In this document: piece after piece, positions 44,575 to 54,672 of the stretch | How the letters are laid out: the number at the start of each line of letters is the position of its first letter | Numbering within the stretch: the first letter of the stretch is position 1 | Origin: Massilia solisilvae | Lineage (GTDB): Bacteria; Pseudomonadota; Gammaproteobacteria; Burkholderiales; Burkholderiaceae_D | Reading direction: 5' to 3' | Length of the DNA: 64,000 nucleotides | NCBI RefSeq assembly: GCF_024753215.1 | Contig: NZ_JANUGV010000005.1 | Location: 285,445 to 349,444 of the forward strand | Notes under the pieces: model-generated | What the model saw: the letters and a program-made list of their open reading frames with translations, nothing else | Told to the model about the DNA's origin: nothing | Databases searched by the model: none | Position numbers and translations under genes: made by a program

Positions 44575-45201
44575 TCAGCGCACCTGCGAAATCTCGGTCA
44601 CGATCACATCCAGCGGCACATCGTGCGGCGCGTGCGCGAACAGCGCCTGCTGGCAGGCATACGCAATCCCCAGCGTGGCCGGCCGCGGCTGGGCCGCCAG
44701 GGTGCGGTCGTAGAACCCGCCGCCATACCCCAGCCGATACCCGTCGGCATTGAACCCCAGGCAGGGCACCAGCATCGCCGGCGGCCGCTCCACGAAATGC
44801 ACATCGCCCGGCACCTGCACACCCATGCCGTCTGTCACCATCGGGTCGCCCGGCGTCCATGCCGCGAACGCCAGCGGCGCATCGCGCGCCACCACCACCG
44901 GCAGCGCCAGTTGCGCGCCCGCCTGCACCAGCTCCGAGTACGCGGCGCGCAAGTCCGGCTCGCCATGCACCGGCCAGTACACGCCCAGCACCGACGGCTG
45001 CCGGCGCCGCCACCAGGCCACCACCTGCGCGCCGATGTGGGCGTCCCACTGTACGCGCTTTTCCAGGCCGATCTCGCGCCGTGCCGCCTTGAGCGTTGCG
45101 CGCAGCGCGCGCTTGGCCTCGTCGCCATTGCCGCTGGTTACACTTGCACCCGAGGCTGGCAGCCCGGACGAGCCACATGGTATTCTTGATGCGCCGGTCA
45201 T
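44575..45201 (-). CDS. 5-formyltetrahydrofolate cyclo-ligase
   Basis: This enzyme uses ATP to convert 5-formyl-THF to 5,10-methenyl-THF, recycling a folate by-product. The 208-residue protein (start at 45201) has an N-terminal basic helix KRALRATLKAARREIGLEKR, the conserved VLGVYWPVHGEPDLRAAY and the signature LGYGGGFYDRTLA near residue 160. It is convergent with metF, another folate gene, and divergent from the lytic transglycosylase with only 34 bases between them. The first ~25 residues are poorly conserved, so the true start may lie a little further in. Confidence 0.92.
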   Translation of the reverse strand: MTGASRIPCGSSGLPASGASVTSGNGDEAKRALRATLKAARREIGLEKRVQWDAHIGAQVVAWWRRRQPSVLGVYWPVHGEPDLRAAYSELVQAGAQLALPVVVARDAPLAFAAWTPGDPMVTDGMGVQVPGDVHFVERPPAMLVPCLGFNADGYRLGYGGGFYDRTLAAQPRPATLGIAYACQQALFAHAPHDVPLDVIVTEISQVR

Positions 45202-45235
45202 GGTTTGAACGAACCGTACATTGAAAGCTGCATTG

Positions 45236-47293
45236 ATGTTTCCGTCGAAATTAATCACCGGCGCGATTCTCGCCGCTGCCAGCGCCCTTTGCCTTGCGGG
45301 CCAGGTGCCTGATGATGACACGCCCGCCGCCAGCGCGCCCGTTCCGGCCGCGCCGCCCCAACCGGCACCAAGCGTCGTGCCGCCGGTTGCCGGCGAGGGC
45401 GCCCAGCCGGCTGTCCCCAGCGCCACGCCCCAGGCCATCAACCCGCAGGCCGACGACGAGACTTTCCTGCTGCTGCGCGAAGCCGCGCGCCAGGATGACG
45501 CCGCCAAGGCCAACGCGCTTGCGTCGCGCCTGCCTGGCTACGCCATCCCTTCCTATGTCGACTATTATCGTCTGAAACCGCGGCTGCGCGAGGCACCGCA
45601 GGAAGAAATCCGCGCCTTCCTGCGGCGCTGGGAGGGCACCGCGATTGCCGACCGCCTGCGCAACGACTGGCTGCTCGAACTCGGGCGCCGCCGCGACTGG
45701 CCCGCGTTCGACCGCGAGCTGCCGCTGTTCGTCAAGAACGACGATTACCAGGTCCGCTGCTACGCGCTGCTCTCGCGGCTGGCCAAAGGCGAAAAGGTGG
45801 CCAGGGACGCACGCGCCTTGCTCACCATGCCGTCCGGCTATGGCGAAGCCTGCAACGCGCTGCTGGTGCAGCTTGCGCAAACTGGCCAGTTCACCCAGGC
45901 CGACCTGCTCACCCAGCTGCGCCTGGCCGGCGAAATGAACGCCACCGGCCCCGCGCGCCGCGCCGCGCAGCTGCTGGGCGCATCCGACACCCGCGCCGGG
46001 CAGGCGGTGGACCTGCCCGCGCTGGCGCTGGCGCGCGGCGTCGGCAAGACCGCGGCCGAGCACCAGATCTACCTGGTCGCCGTCGGCCGCATGGCGCGCA
46101 CCAGCCTCAAGCTCGCTGGCCTGGCGCTGAAAAAGAACGGGCCCAAACTGTCTGCCGAAGAGCGTGCGATCGGCTGGTCGAACATTGCGCTGGCTGCCTC
46201 GATCGCGCTCTCGCCCGAGGCCTGGGACGACTGGAAGAAGGCTGCCGGCGCGCCGCTGTCGGCCGAGCAGCTGCAGTGGAAGACGCGCATCGCGCTGCGC
46301 CAGGGCGACTGGAAGGCCGTGCGCGCCACTATCGAGGCCATGCCCGCGCCGCAGCGCGACGACCCGGCCTGGGTGTACTGGCGCGGCCGCGCGCTGCTGG
46401 CGCAGGGCGAGCGCGAGGACGCGCAGGACCTGTTCCGGCGCATCGCCGACCAGAACAGCTTCTATGGCCAGCTCGCGATGGAAGAGCTGGGCCAGCAGGT
46501 GACGATTCCGCCGGCCGCGCGGCCGCCCACCCCGGCCGAGATGGCGCAGGTGGCGGCCAACCCCGACTTCCAGCGCGCGCTCAAGTTCTACGCCATGCGC
46601 CTGCGTTTTGAAGGCACGCGCGAATGGAACTGGGGCCTGCGCGGCTACAACGAACGCCAGCTGCTGGCCGCCGCCGAGTTCGCGCGCAAGAACAACATCC
46701 TCGACCGGATGATCAACACCTCCGAGCGCACCCGCACCGAGTTCGACTACACCCAGCGCTTTCCCGACCCGCACGACGACATCATGCACCCGACGGCGCA
46801 GGGCCTGGGGCTGGACAAGGCCTGGGCCTACGGCCTGATCCGCCAGGAGTCGCGCTTCGTCTCCGACGCGCAGTCGGGCGTGGGCGCGTCGGGCCTGATG
46901 CAGGTGATGCCGTCCACCGGTAAATGGGTGGCGGCCAAGATCGGCCTGACCGAGTTCGTGCATGGCATGCTCAATGACCTGAAGACCAACATCACGCTCG
47001 GCGCCAACTACATGAGCATGGTGCTGGCCAATGCCGAGGGCTCGCAGGTGCTGGCCACCGCCGCCTACAATGCCGGCCCGGGCCGCGCGCGCGCCTGGCG
47101 CGGCACGCTCGCCGCCCCCATGGAAGGCGCGATCTTCGTCGAGACCATTCCATTTTCCGAAACCCGCAACTACGTGCGCAACGTGATGTCGAACGCGACC
47201 AACTACGCGGCCCTGTTCGACAAGCGCCCGCAGTCGCTCAAGGCCCGGCTCGGCACGATCACGCCGCGCGGGCAGAACAATCTTCTCCCCTGA
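45236..47293 (+). CDS. slt: soluble lytic murein transglycosylase (Slt70-like)
   Basis: A periplasmic family 1 lytic transglycosylase that cleaves peptidoglycan to anhydromuropeptides. The 685-residue precursor (ATG 45236) has a signal peptide (about residues 1-22, ending LAGQ), a Pro/Ala-rich linker and a long alpha-superhelical domain of TPR-like repeats (about residues 70-480). The C-terminal SLT domain follows, with the catalytic Glu in YGLIRQESRF and the signature GVGASGLMQVMPSTGKW and ATAAYNAGPGRARAW. Its architecture and length match E. coli Slt70. Confidence 0.93.
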   Translation: MFPSKLITGAILAAASALCLAGQVPDDDTPAASAPVPAAPPQPAPSVVPPVAGEGAQPAVPSATPQAINPQADDETFLLLREAARQDDAAKANALASRLPGYAIPSYVDYYRLKPRLREAPQEEIRAFLRRWEGTAIADRLRNDWLLELGRRRDWPAFDRELPLFVKNDDYQVRCYALLSRLAKGEKVARDARALLTMPSGYGEACNALLVQLAQTGQFTQADLLTQLRLAGEMNATGPARRAAQLLGASDTRAGQAVDLPALALARGVGKTAAEHQIYLVAVGRMARTSLKLAGLALKKNGPKLSAEERAIGWSNIALAASIALSPEAWDDWKKAAGAPLSAEQLQWKTRIALRQGDWKAVRATIEAMPAPQRDDPAWVYWRGRALLAQGEREDAQDLFRRIADQNSFYGQLAMEELGQQVTIPPAARPPTPAEMAQVAANPDFQRALKFYAMRLRFEGTREWNWGLRGYNERQLLAAAEFARKNNILDRMINTSERTRTEFDYTQRFPDPHDDIMHPTAQGLGLDKAWAYGLIRQESRFVSDAQSGVGASGLMQVMPSTGKWVAAKIGLTEFVHGMLNDLKTNITLGANYMSMVLANAEGSQVLATAAYNAGPGRARAWRGTLAAPMEGAIFVETIPFSETRNYVRNVMSNATNYAALFDKRPQSLKARLGTITPRGQNNLLP

Positions 47294-47306
47294 CCAGCGA
47301 GGTCCC

Positions 47307-48272
47307 ATGCGAGACATGACGGTGGTGGTGTTTGGCGGCTCCGGCTTTATCGGCAGCCATCTGGTGGCGCAACTGGCGACCGAGGGCGTGCGCGTGCTGG
47401 TGCCGACGCGGCGCATCGACCACGGCAAGCACCTGATCCCGCTGCCCGGCGTGGACGTGGTCGAGGCCGACATGTACGACCCGGCCACGCTGCGCGAGCT
47501 GGTGCAGGGGCGCCACGCCGCGATCAACCTGGTGGGCCTGCTGCACTCGCGCCGCGGCACCCCGTGGGGGCCGGACTTCCAGCGCGCCCACGTGGAGCTG
47601 CCCAAAAAGATCGTGGACGCCTGCGCGCTCGAAGGCGTGCCGCGCTACCTGCACATGAGCGCCCTGGGCGCCGACCGCGACGGCCCGTCGATGTACCAGC
47701 GCTCCAAGGCCGAGGGCGAGGTGATGGCGCGCAGCCACCCCGAAGTGGCGGCCACCATTTTCCGCCCGTCGGTGGTGTTCGGCCCCGAGGACAACTTCAT
47801 GAACATGTTCGCGCGGCTGCAGCGCTTTTTGCCGGTGATGCCGCTGGCCTGCGCCACCGCGACCTTCCAGCCGGTGTACGTGGGCGACGTGGCGGCCGCG
47901 TTCCGCCATGCGCTGGCGGACCTGCGCACGCGCCACCTGGTGTTCCACCTGGGCGGGCCGCAGATCTACACGCTGGCCGAGCTGGTGCGCCTGGCCGGCC
48001 GCTATTCCGGCCACGAGCGCCCGATCATCGAGCTGCCCGACTGGATGGGCTACCTGCAGGCCATGCTGTTCGAGCTCCTGCCCGGAAAGCCGCTCATGAG
48101 CCGCGATAACCTGGCCTCCATGCGGGTCGATAACGTGATCGACCCGGCCATCCAGGCCTTGACAGCCGACACGCTCGGAATCAAGCTCACAGCCCTTGAA
48201 GCGGTGGCGCCGCTCTACCTCGCTCCGCCGGTCGAACGGCTCGACCGCTTCCGTGCCCGCGCCGGGCGCTAA
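47307..48272 (+). CDS. NAD(P)H-binding protein, complex I NDUFA9-like family
   Basis: An atypical short-chain dehydrogenase-like protein, 321 residues, with the N-terminal dinucleotide loop VVVFGGSGFIGSHLVAQLA (about residues 5-23) and RSHPEVAATIFRPSVVFGPE. The catalytic YxxxK is present only as YQRSKAEGE. It belongs to the group annotated NDUFA9-like, whose bacterial members are of unknown substrate. It follows slt by 13 bases and precedes the GST gene by 15 bases, so an slt-NDUFA9-GST-cca operon is likely. Confidence 0.85.
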   Translation: MRDMTVVVFGGSGFIGSHLVAQLATEGVRVLVPTRRIDHGKHLIPLPGVDVVEADMYDPATLRELVQGRHAAINLVGLLHSRRGTPWGPDFQRAHVELPKKIVDACALEGVPRYLHMSALGADRDGPSMYQRSKAEGEVMARSHPEVAATIFRPSVVFGPEDNFMNMFARLQRFLPVMPLACATATFQPVYVGDVAAAFRHALADLRTRHLVFHLGGPQIYTLAELVRLAGRYSGHERPIIELPDWMGYLQAMLFELLPGKPLMSRDNLASMRVDNVIDPAIQALTADTLGIKLTALEAVAPLYLAPPVERLDRFRARAGR

Positions 48273-48287
48273 CAACAAGAGAAAACA

Positions 48288-49004
48288 ATGCAGACCATCG
48301 AACTTGATCCGACCCTGTCGCACACCCTCGAGCAGGCCCGCCGGCCCGGCCTGACCCTCGTCATCGGCAACAAGAACTACTCCTCGTGGTCGATGCGCCC
48401 ATGGGTGGCCGCAACGGCGTTCGGCATCCCGTTCACCGAGGTGCGCGTGCTGCTCGACCAGCCCGACACCGCCGCCAACATTGCGCGTTATTCCAGCGCG
48501 GGCCGGGTCCCGGTGCTGCTGGCGGGCGACATGACGATCTGGGACAGCCTGGCCATCTGCGAATACCTGGCCGAGCAGTTCCCCGACAAGCACATGTGGC
48601 CGCAGGACGTGGCCGCGCGCGCGCTGGCACGCTCTGTCGTGGCCGAGATGCATTCGGGCTTTGCCGCGCTGCGCACCGCGATGACGATGAACATCAAGGC
48701 CAGCCTGCCGGGGCGCGGGCGCACCGCCGAGGCGCAGGCCGACATCGGTCGCATCTGCGAGATTTGGGAAGAGTGTCTGGCGCGCTTCGGCCACCGCGGC
48801 TTCCTGTTCGGCGAGTTCTCGATTGCCGACGCGTTTTACGCGCCGGTGGTCATGCGCTTCAAAACCTACGGCGTGGCGCTCGCGCCGGCGCTGCAGGCTT
48901 ACTGCGACCGCATGCTGGCCCATCCCGCTGTGGCGCGCTGGGTCGAGGAAGCGCTGGCCGAGACCGAGGTCGCGCCCCACCACGAAGACGAGCTGCCGGA
49001 CTGA
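48288..49004 (+). CDS. glutathione S-transferase family protein
   Basis: A 238-residue GST-fold protein with an N-terminal thioredoxin-like domain (LVIGNKNYSSWSMRPWVAAT, about residues 24-43; the Ser-Ser-Trp-Ser segment is the likely active-site region). It has AGRVPVLLAGDMTIWDSLAI and an all-helical C-terminal domain with FSIADAFYAPVV. A substrate cannot be assigned. It begins 15 bases after the NDUFA9-like gene and ends 3 bases before cca. Confidence 0.9.
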   Translation: MQTIELDPTLSHTLEQARRPGLTLVIGNKNYSSWSMRPWVAATAFGIPFTEVRVLLDQPDTAANIARYSSAGRVPVLLAGDMTIWDSLAICEYLAEQFPDKHMWPQDVAARALARSVVAEMHSGFAALRTAMTMNIKASLPGRGRTAEAQADIGRICEIWEECLARFGHRGFLFGEFSIADAFYAPVVMRFKTYGVALAPALQAYCDRMLAHPAVARWVEEALAETEVAPHHEDELPD

Positions 49005-49007
49005 CCG

Positions 49008-50246
49008 ATGAAAACCTACGTGGTCGGCGGCGCCGTGCGCGACGAGCTGCTCGGGCTGCCCGGCTCGGACCGTGACTGGGTGGTGGTGGGCGCCACGCCC
49101 GACGACATGCTCAAGGCCGGCTTTCGCCCGGTGGGCAAGGACTTCCCGGTGTTCCTGCATCCGGACACGCAGGAGGAGTACGCGCTCGCCCGCACCGAGC
49201 GCAAGACCGCGCCCGGCTACCACGGCTTCGTGTTCCACACCGCGCCCGACGTCACCCTCGAGGACGACCTGGTGCGGCGTGACCTGACCATCAATGCGAT
49301 GGCGCGCGCCGACGACGGCACCATCGTCGACCCCTACGGCGGCCGCGCCGACCTTCAGGCGCGCCTGTTCCGCCACGTCTCGCCTGCGTTTGCCGAAGAC
49401 CCGGTGCGCATCCTGCGCGTGGCCCGCTTTGCCGCGCGCTTTCCCGAATTTCGCGTGGCCGACGAAACCGTCGCGCTGATGCGCCAGATGGTCGGGGCCG
49501 GGGAGGTCGATGCGCTGGTGCCCGAACGCGTGTGGCAGGAGCTCGCGCGCGGGCTGATGGAACAGCGCCCGTCGCGTATGTTCGAGGTGCTGCGCGAGTG
49601 CGGTGCACTGGCGCGCATCCTGCCCGAGCTGGACGCGCTGTGGGGCGTGCCGCAGCCGGCCCCGCACCATCCGGAGGTGGACACCGGCGTGCACATGCTG
49701 CTGGTGATCGACTACGCCGCTGAACGCGGCTTCGAACTGCCGGTGCGCTTTGCCGCGCTGATGCATGACCTGGGCAAGGGCATCACCCCCGAGGAAGGCT
49801 GGCCCAGCCACCACGGGCACGAGGGGCTCGGGACAAAGCTGGTGGCGGCCCTGTGCAAGCGCCTGCGCGTGCCCAACGACTGCCGCGACCTGGCGGTGAT
49901 GGCCGCGCGCGAGCACGGGAACGTGCACCGCGCGCTCGAACTGCGGCCCAACACCATCGTCACCCTGTTCGAGCGCAGCGACGCCTTCCGCAAGCCCGAG
50001 CGCTTTGCGCAGATGCTGCTCGTGGCCGAGTGCGACTACCGCGGCCGCGGCCACGAAGAGCACGAGATGCGCGCACGGCCATACCCGCAGGCGGCGCACC
50101 TGTCGCGCGCGCTTGCGGCCGCGCGCGCCGTCAACGCCGGAGAAGTGGCCGCGCGCTACGTTGACAACAAGGACCAGATCCCCGAGGCGATCCATGCCGC
50201 GCGCGTGGCCGCGGTGAAGGCCGCGCTGCACGATCCGCGATACTGA
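49008..50246 (+). CDS. cca: CCA tRNA nucleotidyltransferase with HD domain
   Basis: This multifunctional enzyme adds or repairs the 3' CCA of tRNAs. The 412-residue protein has the nucleotidyltransferase motif [20 protein letters not shown] (residues 4-23), the [10 protein letters not shown] motif and [13 protein letters not shown]. The C-terminal HD phosphohydrolase domain ([27 protein letters not shown]) is typical of the E. coli-type enzyme. It follows the GST gene by 3 bases. The HD domain suggests 2',3'-cyclic phosphodiesterase and phosphatase activity as in E. coli. Confidence 0.96.
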   Translation: MKTYVVGGAVRDELLGLPGSDRDWVVVGATPDDMLKAGFRPVGKDFPVFLHPDTQEEYALARTERKTAPGYHGFVFHTAPDVTLEDDLVRRDLTINAMARADDGTIVDPYGGRADLQARLFRHVSPAFAEDPVRILRVARFAARFPEFRVADETVALMRQMVGAGEVDALVPERVWQELARGLMEQRPSRMFEVLRECGALARILPELDALWGVPQPAPHHPEVDTGVHMLLVIDYAAERGFELPVRFAALMHDLGKGITPEEGWPSHHGHEGLGTKLVAALCKRLRVPNDCRDLAVMAAREHGNVHRALELRPNTIVTLFERSDAFRKPERFAQMLLVAECDYRGRGHEEHEMRARPYPQAAHLSRALAAARAVNAGEVAARYVDNKDQIPEAIHAARVAAVKAALHDPRY

Positions 50247-50301
50247 ACGCGGCTGGTCTGTTATTCTCTGTCGCTGTATTGTTGTGGTAGCGGAGGATGC
50301 G

Positions 50302-51828
50302 ATGTTTGCCGTACTGGCGCGGCGCCTGGAAAGGCTCGGTTCGCGCCGTCGACTGCAGCTCGGGCTGGCCGGGGTGCTGGCCCTGATCGCCGTGCTGGCG
50401 TTCCTGTTCATCCGCACCGAAGCGGTCGACATCGCCGCGCAAAACCAGGTGGCGCTGAACCTGCGCGAGCTGGAGAAGCTCGACGCCGAGTGGGACGCCA
50501 GCATCGTGCGCGCCCACATCGGCCGCGCCGCCGACAACCGCCGCCTGACCGCGCCGCTGGCGCGCATGCACGAGCTGACCGCGCGCCTGCAGGCCGCGCT
50601 GCCGATGACCCACAGCCCGGCCGCCGCCGAGGCCTTCCAGCGCCTGACAGTGGCGCTCGCCGCCAAGGAGCAGCTGGCCGCCGAGTTCGGGCGGCGCACG
50701 CCGCCGCTGCGCACCGCACTCCTGTACCTGCCGCCGGCAGTGGCCAACCTCAAGACCGACCTGGCCGGCATTGGCGGCGCGCTGGCGCCGGCGCGCATCG
50801 TGCTGCGCCTGGACGCCTCGCTCAACGACCTGCTGAGCCAGATCCTGCGCTACAACCTCGCGCCCACCGACAAGCTGGCTGCGCGCATTGCCGACACCCT
50901 GGGCGACATCGAGGCGCAGGAGATCGCGTTTTCGCCGGCCGTGGTGGACACGATCGACACCATCGCGCGCCAGAGCCGCGTGGTGCTGGTCAACCGGCCG
51001 CTGGCCAACGCGCTCGAAGCGAGCATCGCCGCAACCCGCACCGCCGAGGCGATGGACCAACTGGGACGCGAATATGACCGCGCGTTCGACGCCGTGCTGC
51101 TCGAGCGCGAGCGCTACCGCGGCTGGCTGTTCGCCTATTCGGCCCTGCTGCTGGTGCTGCTGGCCTGGGCCGGCACACGGCTGCGCCGCAGCTACCGCAT
51201 CATCGGCGAAGTGAACCAGCGCCTGAAGGCCGCCAACGAGACGCTGGAGCAGCGCGTGGCCGAGCGCACCGCCGAGCTGCAGGCGCAATCGAAGCAGCTC
51301 GAACTGCTGGCCCAGCACGACAGCCTGACCGGCCTGGTCAACGTGCGCCAGCTCACCCGCCTGCTCGACCACGCACTGGTGCGCGCCAGCCGCCGCGGCA
51401 CCATCGTGGTGGTGATGTTCATCGACCTGGACGGCTTCAAGGCGGTGAACGACACATACGGCCACGGCACCGGCGACGTGGTGCTGCAGGAAGTGGCGCG
51501 GCGCGTGCAGGCCAGGCTGCGCGCCGAGGATGCGCTGGCGCGCCTGGGCGGCGATGAGTTCGTGATCCTGCTCGAGGAGGTGAACTCGCCCGAAGGCGCG
51601 CTGCGCGTGGCCCAGGCCGCGCTCGACGCGATCCGCAGCGTCACCCGGGCCAACGGCCACCCGGTGCGGATTTCGGCCAGCATTGGCATTGCCAGCGTGC
51701 GCGGGCGCGACGGCGTCGAGCGCGGCGCCCAGGCGCTGCTGGCCCAGGCCGACCAGGCCATGTACCAGGCCAAACAGGCCGGCAAAGGCGTGTTCGTCAT
51801 CAGCCCGCAGGCTGAGTGGGCGGCATAA
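50302..51828 (+). CDS. membrane diguanylate cyclase with helical periplasmic sensor
   Basis: A 508-residue GGDEF protein that should make cyclic di-GMP. Transmembrane helices at about residues 16-36 and 276-294 flank a ~240-residue all-helical periplasmic domain of a kind I cannot name with confidence (possibly DAHL-like). A coiled coil (RLKAANETLEQRVAERTAEL) then leads into the GGDEF domain, with intact active site RLGGDEFVIL and substrate-binding DLDGFKAVNDTYGH. No RxxD inhibitory site was spotted just before the GGDEF. The start at 50302 follows CGGAGG; a GTG 18 bases earlier is unlikely. The signal sensed is unknown. Confidence 0.9.
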   Translation: MFAVLARRLERLGSRRRLQLGLAGVLALIAVLAFLFIRTEAVDIAAQNQVALNLRELEKLDAEWDASIVRAHIGRAADNRRLTAPLARMHELTARLQAALPMTHSPAAAEAFQRLTVALAAKEQLAAEFGRRTPPLRTALLYLPPAVANLKTDLAGIGGALAPARIVLRLDASLNDLLSQILRYNLAPTDKLAARIADTLGDIEAQEIAFSPAVVDTIDTIARQSRVVLVNRPLANALEASIAATRTAEAMDQLGREYDRAFDAVLLERERYRGWLFAYSALLLVLLAWAGTRLRRSYRIIGEVNQRLKAANETLEQRVAERTAELQAQSKQLELLAQHDSLTGLVNVRQLTRLLDHALVRASRRGTIVVVMFIDLDGFKAVNDTYGHGTGDVVLQEVARRVQARLRAEDALARLGGDEFVILLEEVNSPEGALRVAQAALDAIRSVTRANGHPVRISASIGIASVRGRDGVERGAQALLAQADQAMYQAKQAGKGVFVISPQAEWAA

Positions 51829-51998
51829 AGACCATTTCAGAACCCCGGTCATTGTTTCCATGCCCCATGCGTGATAACTTGCGCTTCGGAATACCGTGAC
51901 GCAGCGATCCTGCGTGCGCTCGAGAACGGCATGGCGGGCGCAAATCCACTACAATGCCCACTTATTGGTGCAGTGCACAAAACTGTGAGCAATTTGTT

Positions 51999-52643
51999 AT
52001 GGCTGACAATTCGCTAAGCCGCTGGCTGACCAACCTGCGCAGGCCGACCGTCTACGTGAAGGAATTGCACGAGCGCGACCGCCGGCGCATGCTGCGGCAT
52101 TTCCTCGCGCTTGACGATAGTGACCGCTTACTGCGCTTTGGCACCGTGCTCAAGGACGAGCAGATCGAATCGTACGTGGCGAAGATCGACTTCGAGCGCG
52201 ACATCGTGTTCGGCGTGGTCAACCGGCGTTTCCAGCTGGTGGGCGTGGGCCACCTGGCCTTCCTGGGCAAGGAAGGCGAGCGCGAGAAGGCGACCAGCAA
52301 GGAGCGGGTCGCCGAATTCGGCGTGTCGGTGTCGAGCTCGGCGCGCGGGCAGGGTGTGGGAACCAAGCTGTTCGAGCGCGCCGCGATCCATTGCCGCAAC
52401 AGCGACATCGACACCCTGTACATGCAGTGCCTGTCGTCGAACAAGACGATGATGCACATTGCCAAAAAAGCGGGCATGCAGATCAAGCGCGAATACGGCG
52501 AGGCCGACGCCTACCTGCAGCTGCCGCCGCCCAGCCCATCCAGCGTGCTGCAGGAGGCGTTCGAGGAGCAGTTCGCCTCGATCGACTACGCCGTCAAGGC
52601 CAACGCGCGCGCGGCGATGAAGTGGCTGGCGCCGAAGAAGTAA
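51999..52643 (+). CDS. GNAT-family N-acetyltransferase
   Basis: A 214-residue protein with the GNAT acetyl-CoA-binding pattern SVSSSARGQGVGTKLFERAA (about residues 110-129). It has a preceding beta-strand VGVGHLAFLG and a following SNKTMMHIAKKAGMQIKRE. The start at 51999 gives a protein starting MADNSLSRWL; an upstream in-frame ATG lacks a good ribosome binding site. The last ~40 residues extend beyond the fold. Substrate unknown. A family B repeat pair follows its stop. Confidence 0.85.
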   Translation: MADNSLSRWLTNLRRPTVYVKELHERDRRRMLRHFLALDDSDRLLRFGTVLKDEQIESYVAKIDFERDIVFGVVNRRFQLVGVGHLAFLGKEGEREKATSKERVAEFGVSVSSSARGQGVGTKLFERAAIHCRNSDIDTLYMQCLSSNKTMMHIAKKAGMQIKREYGEADAYLQLPPPSPSSVLQEAFEEQFASIDYAVKANARAAMKWLAPKK

Positions 52644-52670
52644 GGCCGGCCTGACAGCACCCTCAACCAA

Positions 52671-52763
52671 CGTCGTCCCGGCGCAGGCCGGGACCCATGC
52701 TGAGCTTGCGGATTGTGCGGCTGCTCACCCGGCCTATGGGTCCCGGCCTTCGCCGGGACGACG
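52671..52763. repeat. family B intergenic repeat, inverted pair
   Basis: Unit one is CGTCGTCCCGGCGCAGGCCG (52671-52690) followed by GGACCCATGCTGAG. Unit two ends TCCCGGCC ... CGCCGGGACGACGG (to 52763). The stem differs slightly from the other copies (CCCGGC in place of CCCCGC) with compensating changes on both arms. It lies between the convergent GNAT and Lrp genes. Confidence 0.87.
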
Positions 52764-52784
52764 GAAGAAGGCTAACGGTCTGTT

Positions 52785-53285
52785 TTAAACGATCGGCAAC
52801 GCCGTCGTCTCCTTGATCCGCTGCAGCGCAAAGCTCGACTTCACATCCAGCACGGCCGGATGGCGCAGCAGCGTGGCCATCATGAAGCGCGAAAAGTGGT
52901 CCATGTCCTCCACATGCACGCGCAGCAGGAAATCCATCTCCCCCGTCATCGCATAGCACGCCACTACCTCGGGCCAGGTCGCCACCGACTGGGCAAAATC
53001 GGTGCGCGGCGAGGTCGCCGGCAGGCGCGAGGTGGCCGCCCCTTCGCTGTGCTTTTCCAGACGCACGTTCACATACGCCAGCAGGCCCAGCCCGATCTTG
53101 TCGGGGTCCAGCAGCGCCACATACTGCCGGATCACCCCGGCTTCCTCCAGCCGCTTGATGCGGCGCAGGCACGGCGACGGTGACAGGCTCACCCGTTCAG
53201 CGATGTCCTGGTTCGACAGCCGCCCGTCGGTTTGCAAAATCTCAAGGATTTTCCGGTCTGTTTTGTCGAGCTCGATTTTTGACAT
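52785..53285 (-). CDS. Lrp/AsnC-family transcriptional regulator
   Basis: A 166-residue Lrp/AsnC regulator: N-terminal helix-turn-helix (LDKTDRKILEILQTDGRLSN, residues 6-25; VSLSPSPCLRRIKRLEEAGV) and a C-terminal ligand-binding RAM domain (VVACYAMTGEMDFLLRVHVE). It is divergent from the 4-hydroxyphenylpyruvate dioxygenase gene with a 128-base gap, so control of that gene and of the oxidoreductase downstream by an aromatic amino acid or ketoacid is a reasonable inference. The gap contains A/T-rich stretches where such a regulator might bind. Confidence 0.92.
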   Translation of the reverse strand: MSKIELDKTDRKILEILQTDGRLSNQDIAERVSLSPSPCLRRIKRLEEAGVIRQYVALLDPDKIGLGLLAYVNVRLEKHSEGAATSRLPATSPRTDFAQSVATWPEVVACYAMTGEMDFLLRVHVEDMDHFSRFMMATLLRHPAVLDVKSSFALQRIKETTALPIV

Positions 53286-53413
53286 GAATCCTCCGAAGGT
53301 TCTTCGTTCTCAGCATTTTATTGCCCATTTTGCGAAAGTGGGGGAATTATTTGAAATTTAATGCTGGTTCGTCACGTCTATACTGTCGCAATCAAACAAT
53401 AATGGAGACAACC

Positions 53414-54523
<1,110 letters not shown>

Positions 54524-54545
54524 GGCCGCGGGTAGCAGACACCTG

Positions 54546-54626
54546 TTGAACGCGTGGGCAGAAATCTGCCCACCCTACGAACATCCGCCTTTGTAGGGTG
54601 GGCAGGTTTCCTGCCCACGCGTCCAA
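54546..54626. repeat. family A intergenic repeat, inverted pair
   Basis: A reverse unit (54546-54578, TTGAACGCGTGGGCAGA ... TCTGCCCACCCTAC) and a forward unit (54593-54626, GTAGGGTGGGCAGG ... CCTGCCCACGCGTCCAA) are separated by 14 bases between hppD and the oxidoreductase gene. The orientation of the two units is opposite to the copies at 5.3 and 23.7 kb (tail-to-tail rather than head-to-head). Confidence 0.85.
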
Positions 54627-54672
54627 CCAGCCGCAGCACAGCGGCAAACGCAAGAACAACGGAGACACCCCA

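Noticed and set aside
45202..45235. 6S RNA expected near 5-formyl-THF cyclo-ligase (as upstream of ygfA in enterobacteria)
   Set aside because: Only 34 bases separate the gene from slt, far too short, and metF follows on the other side.
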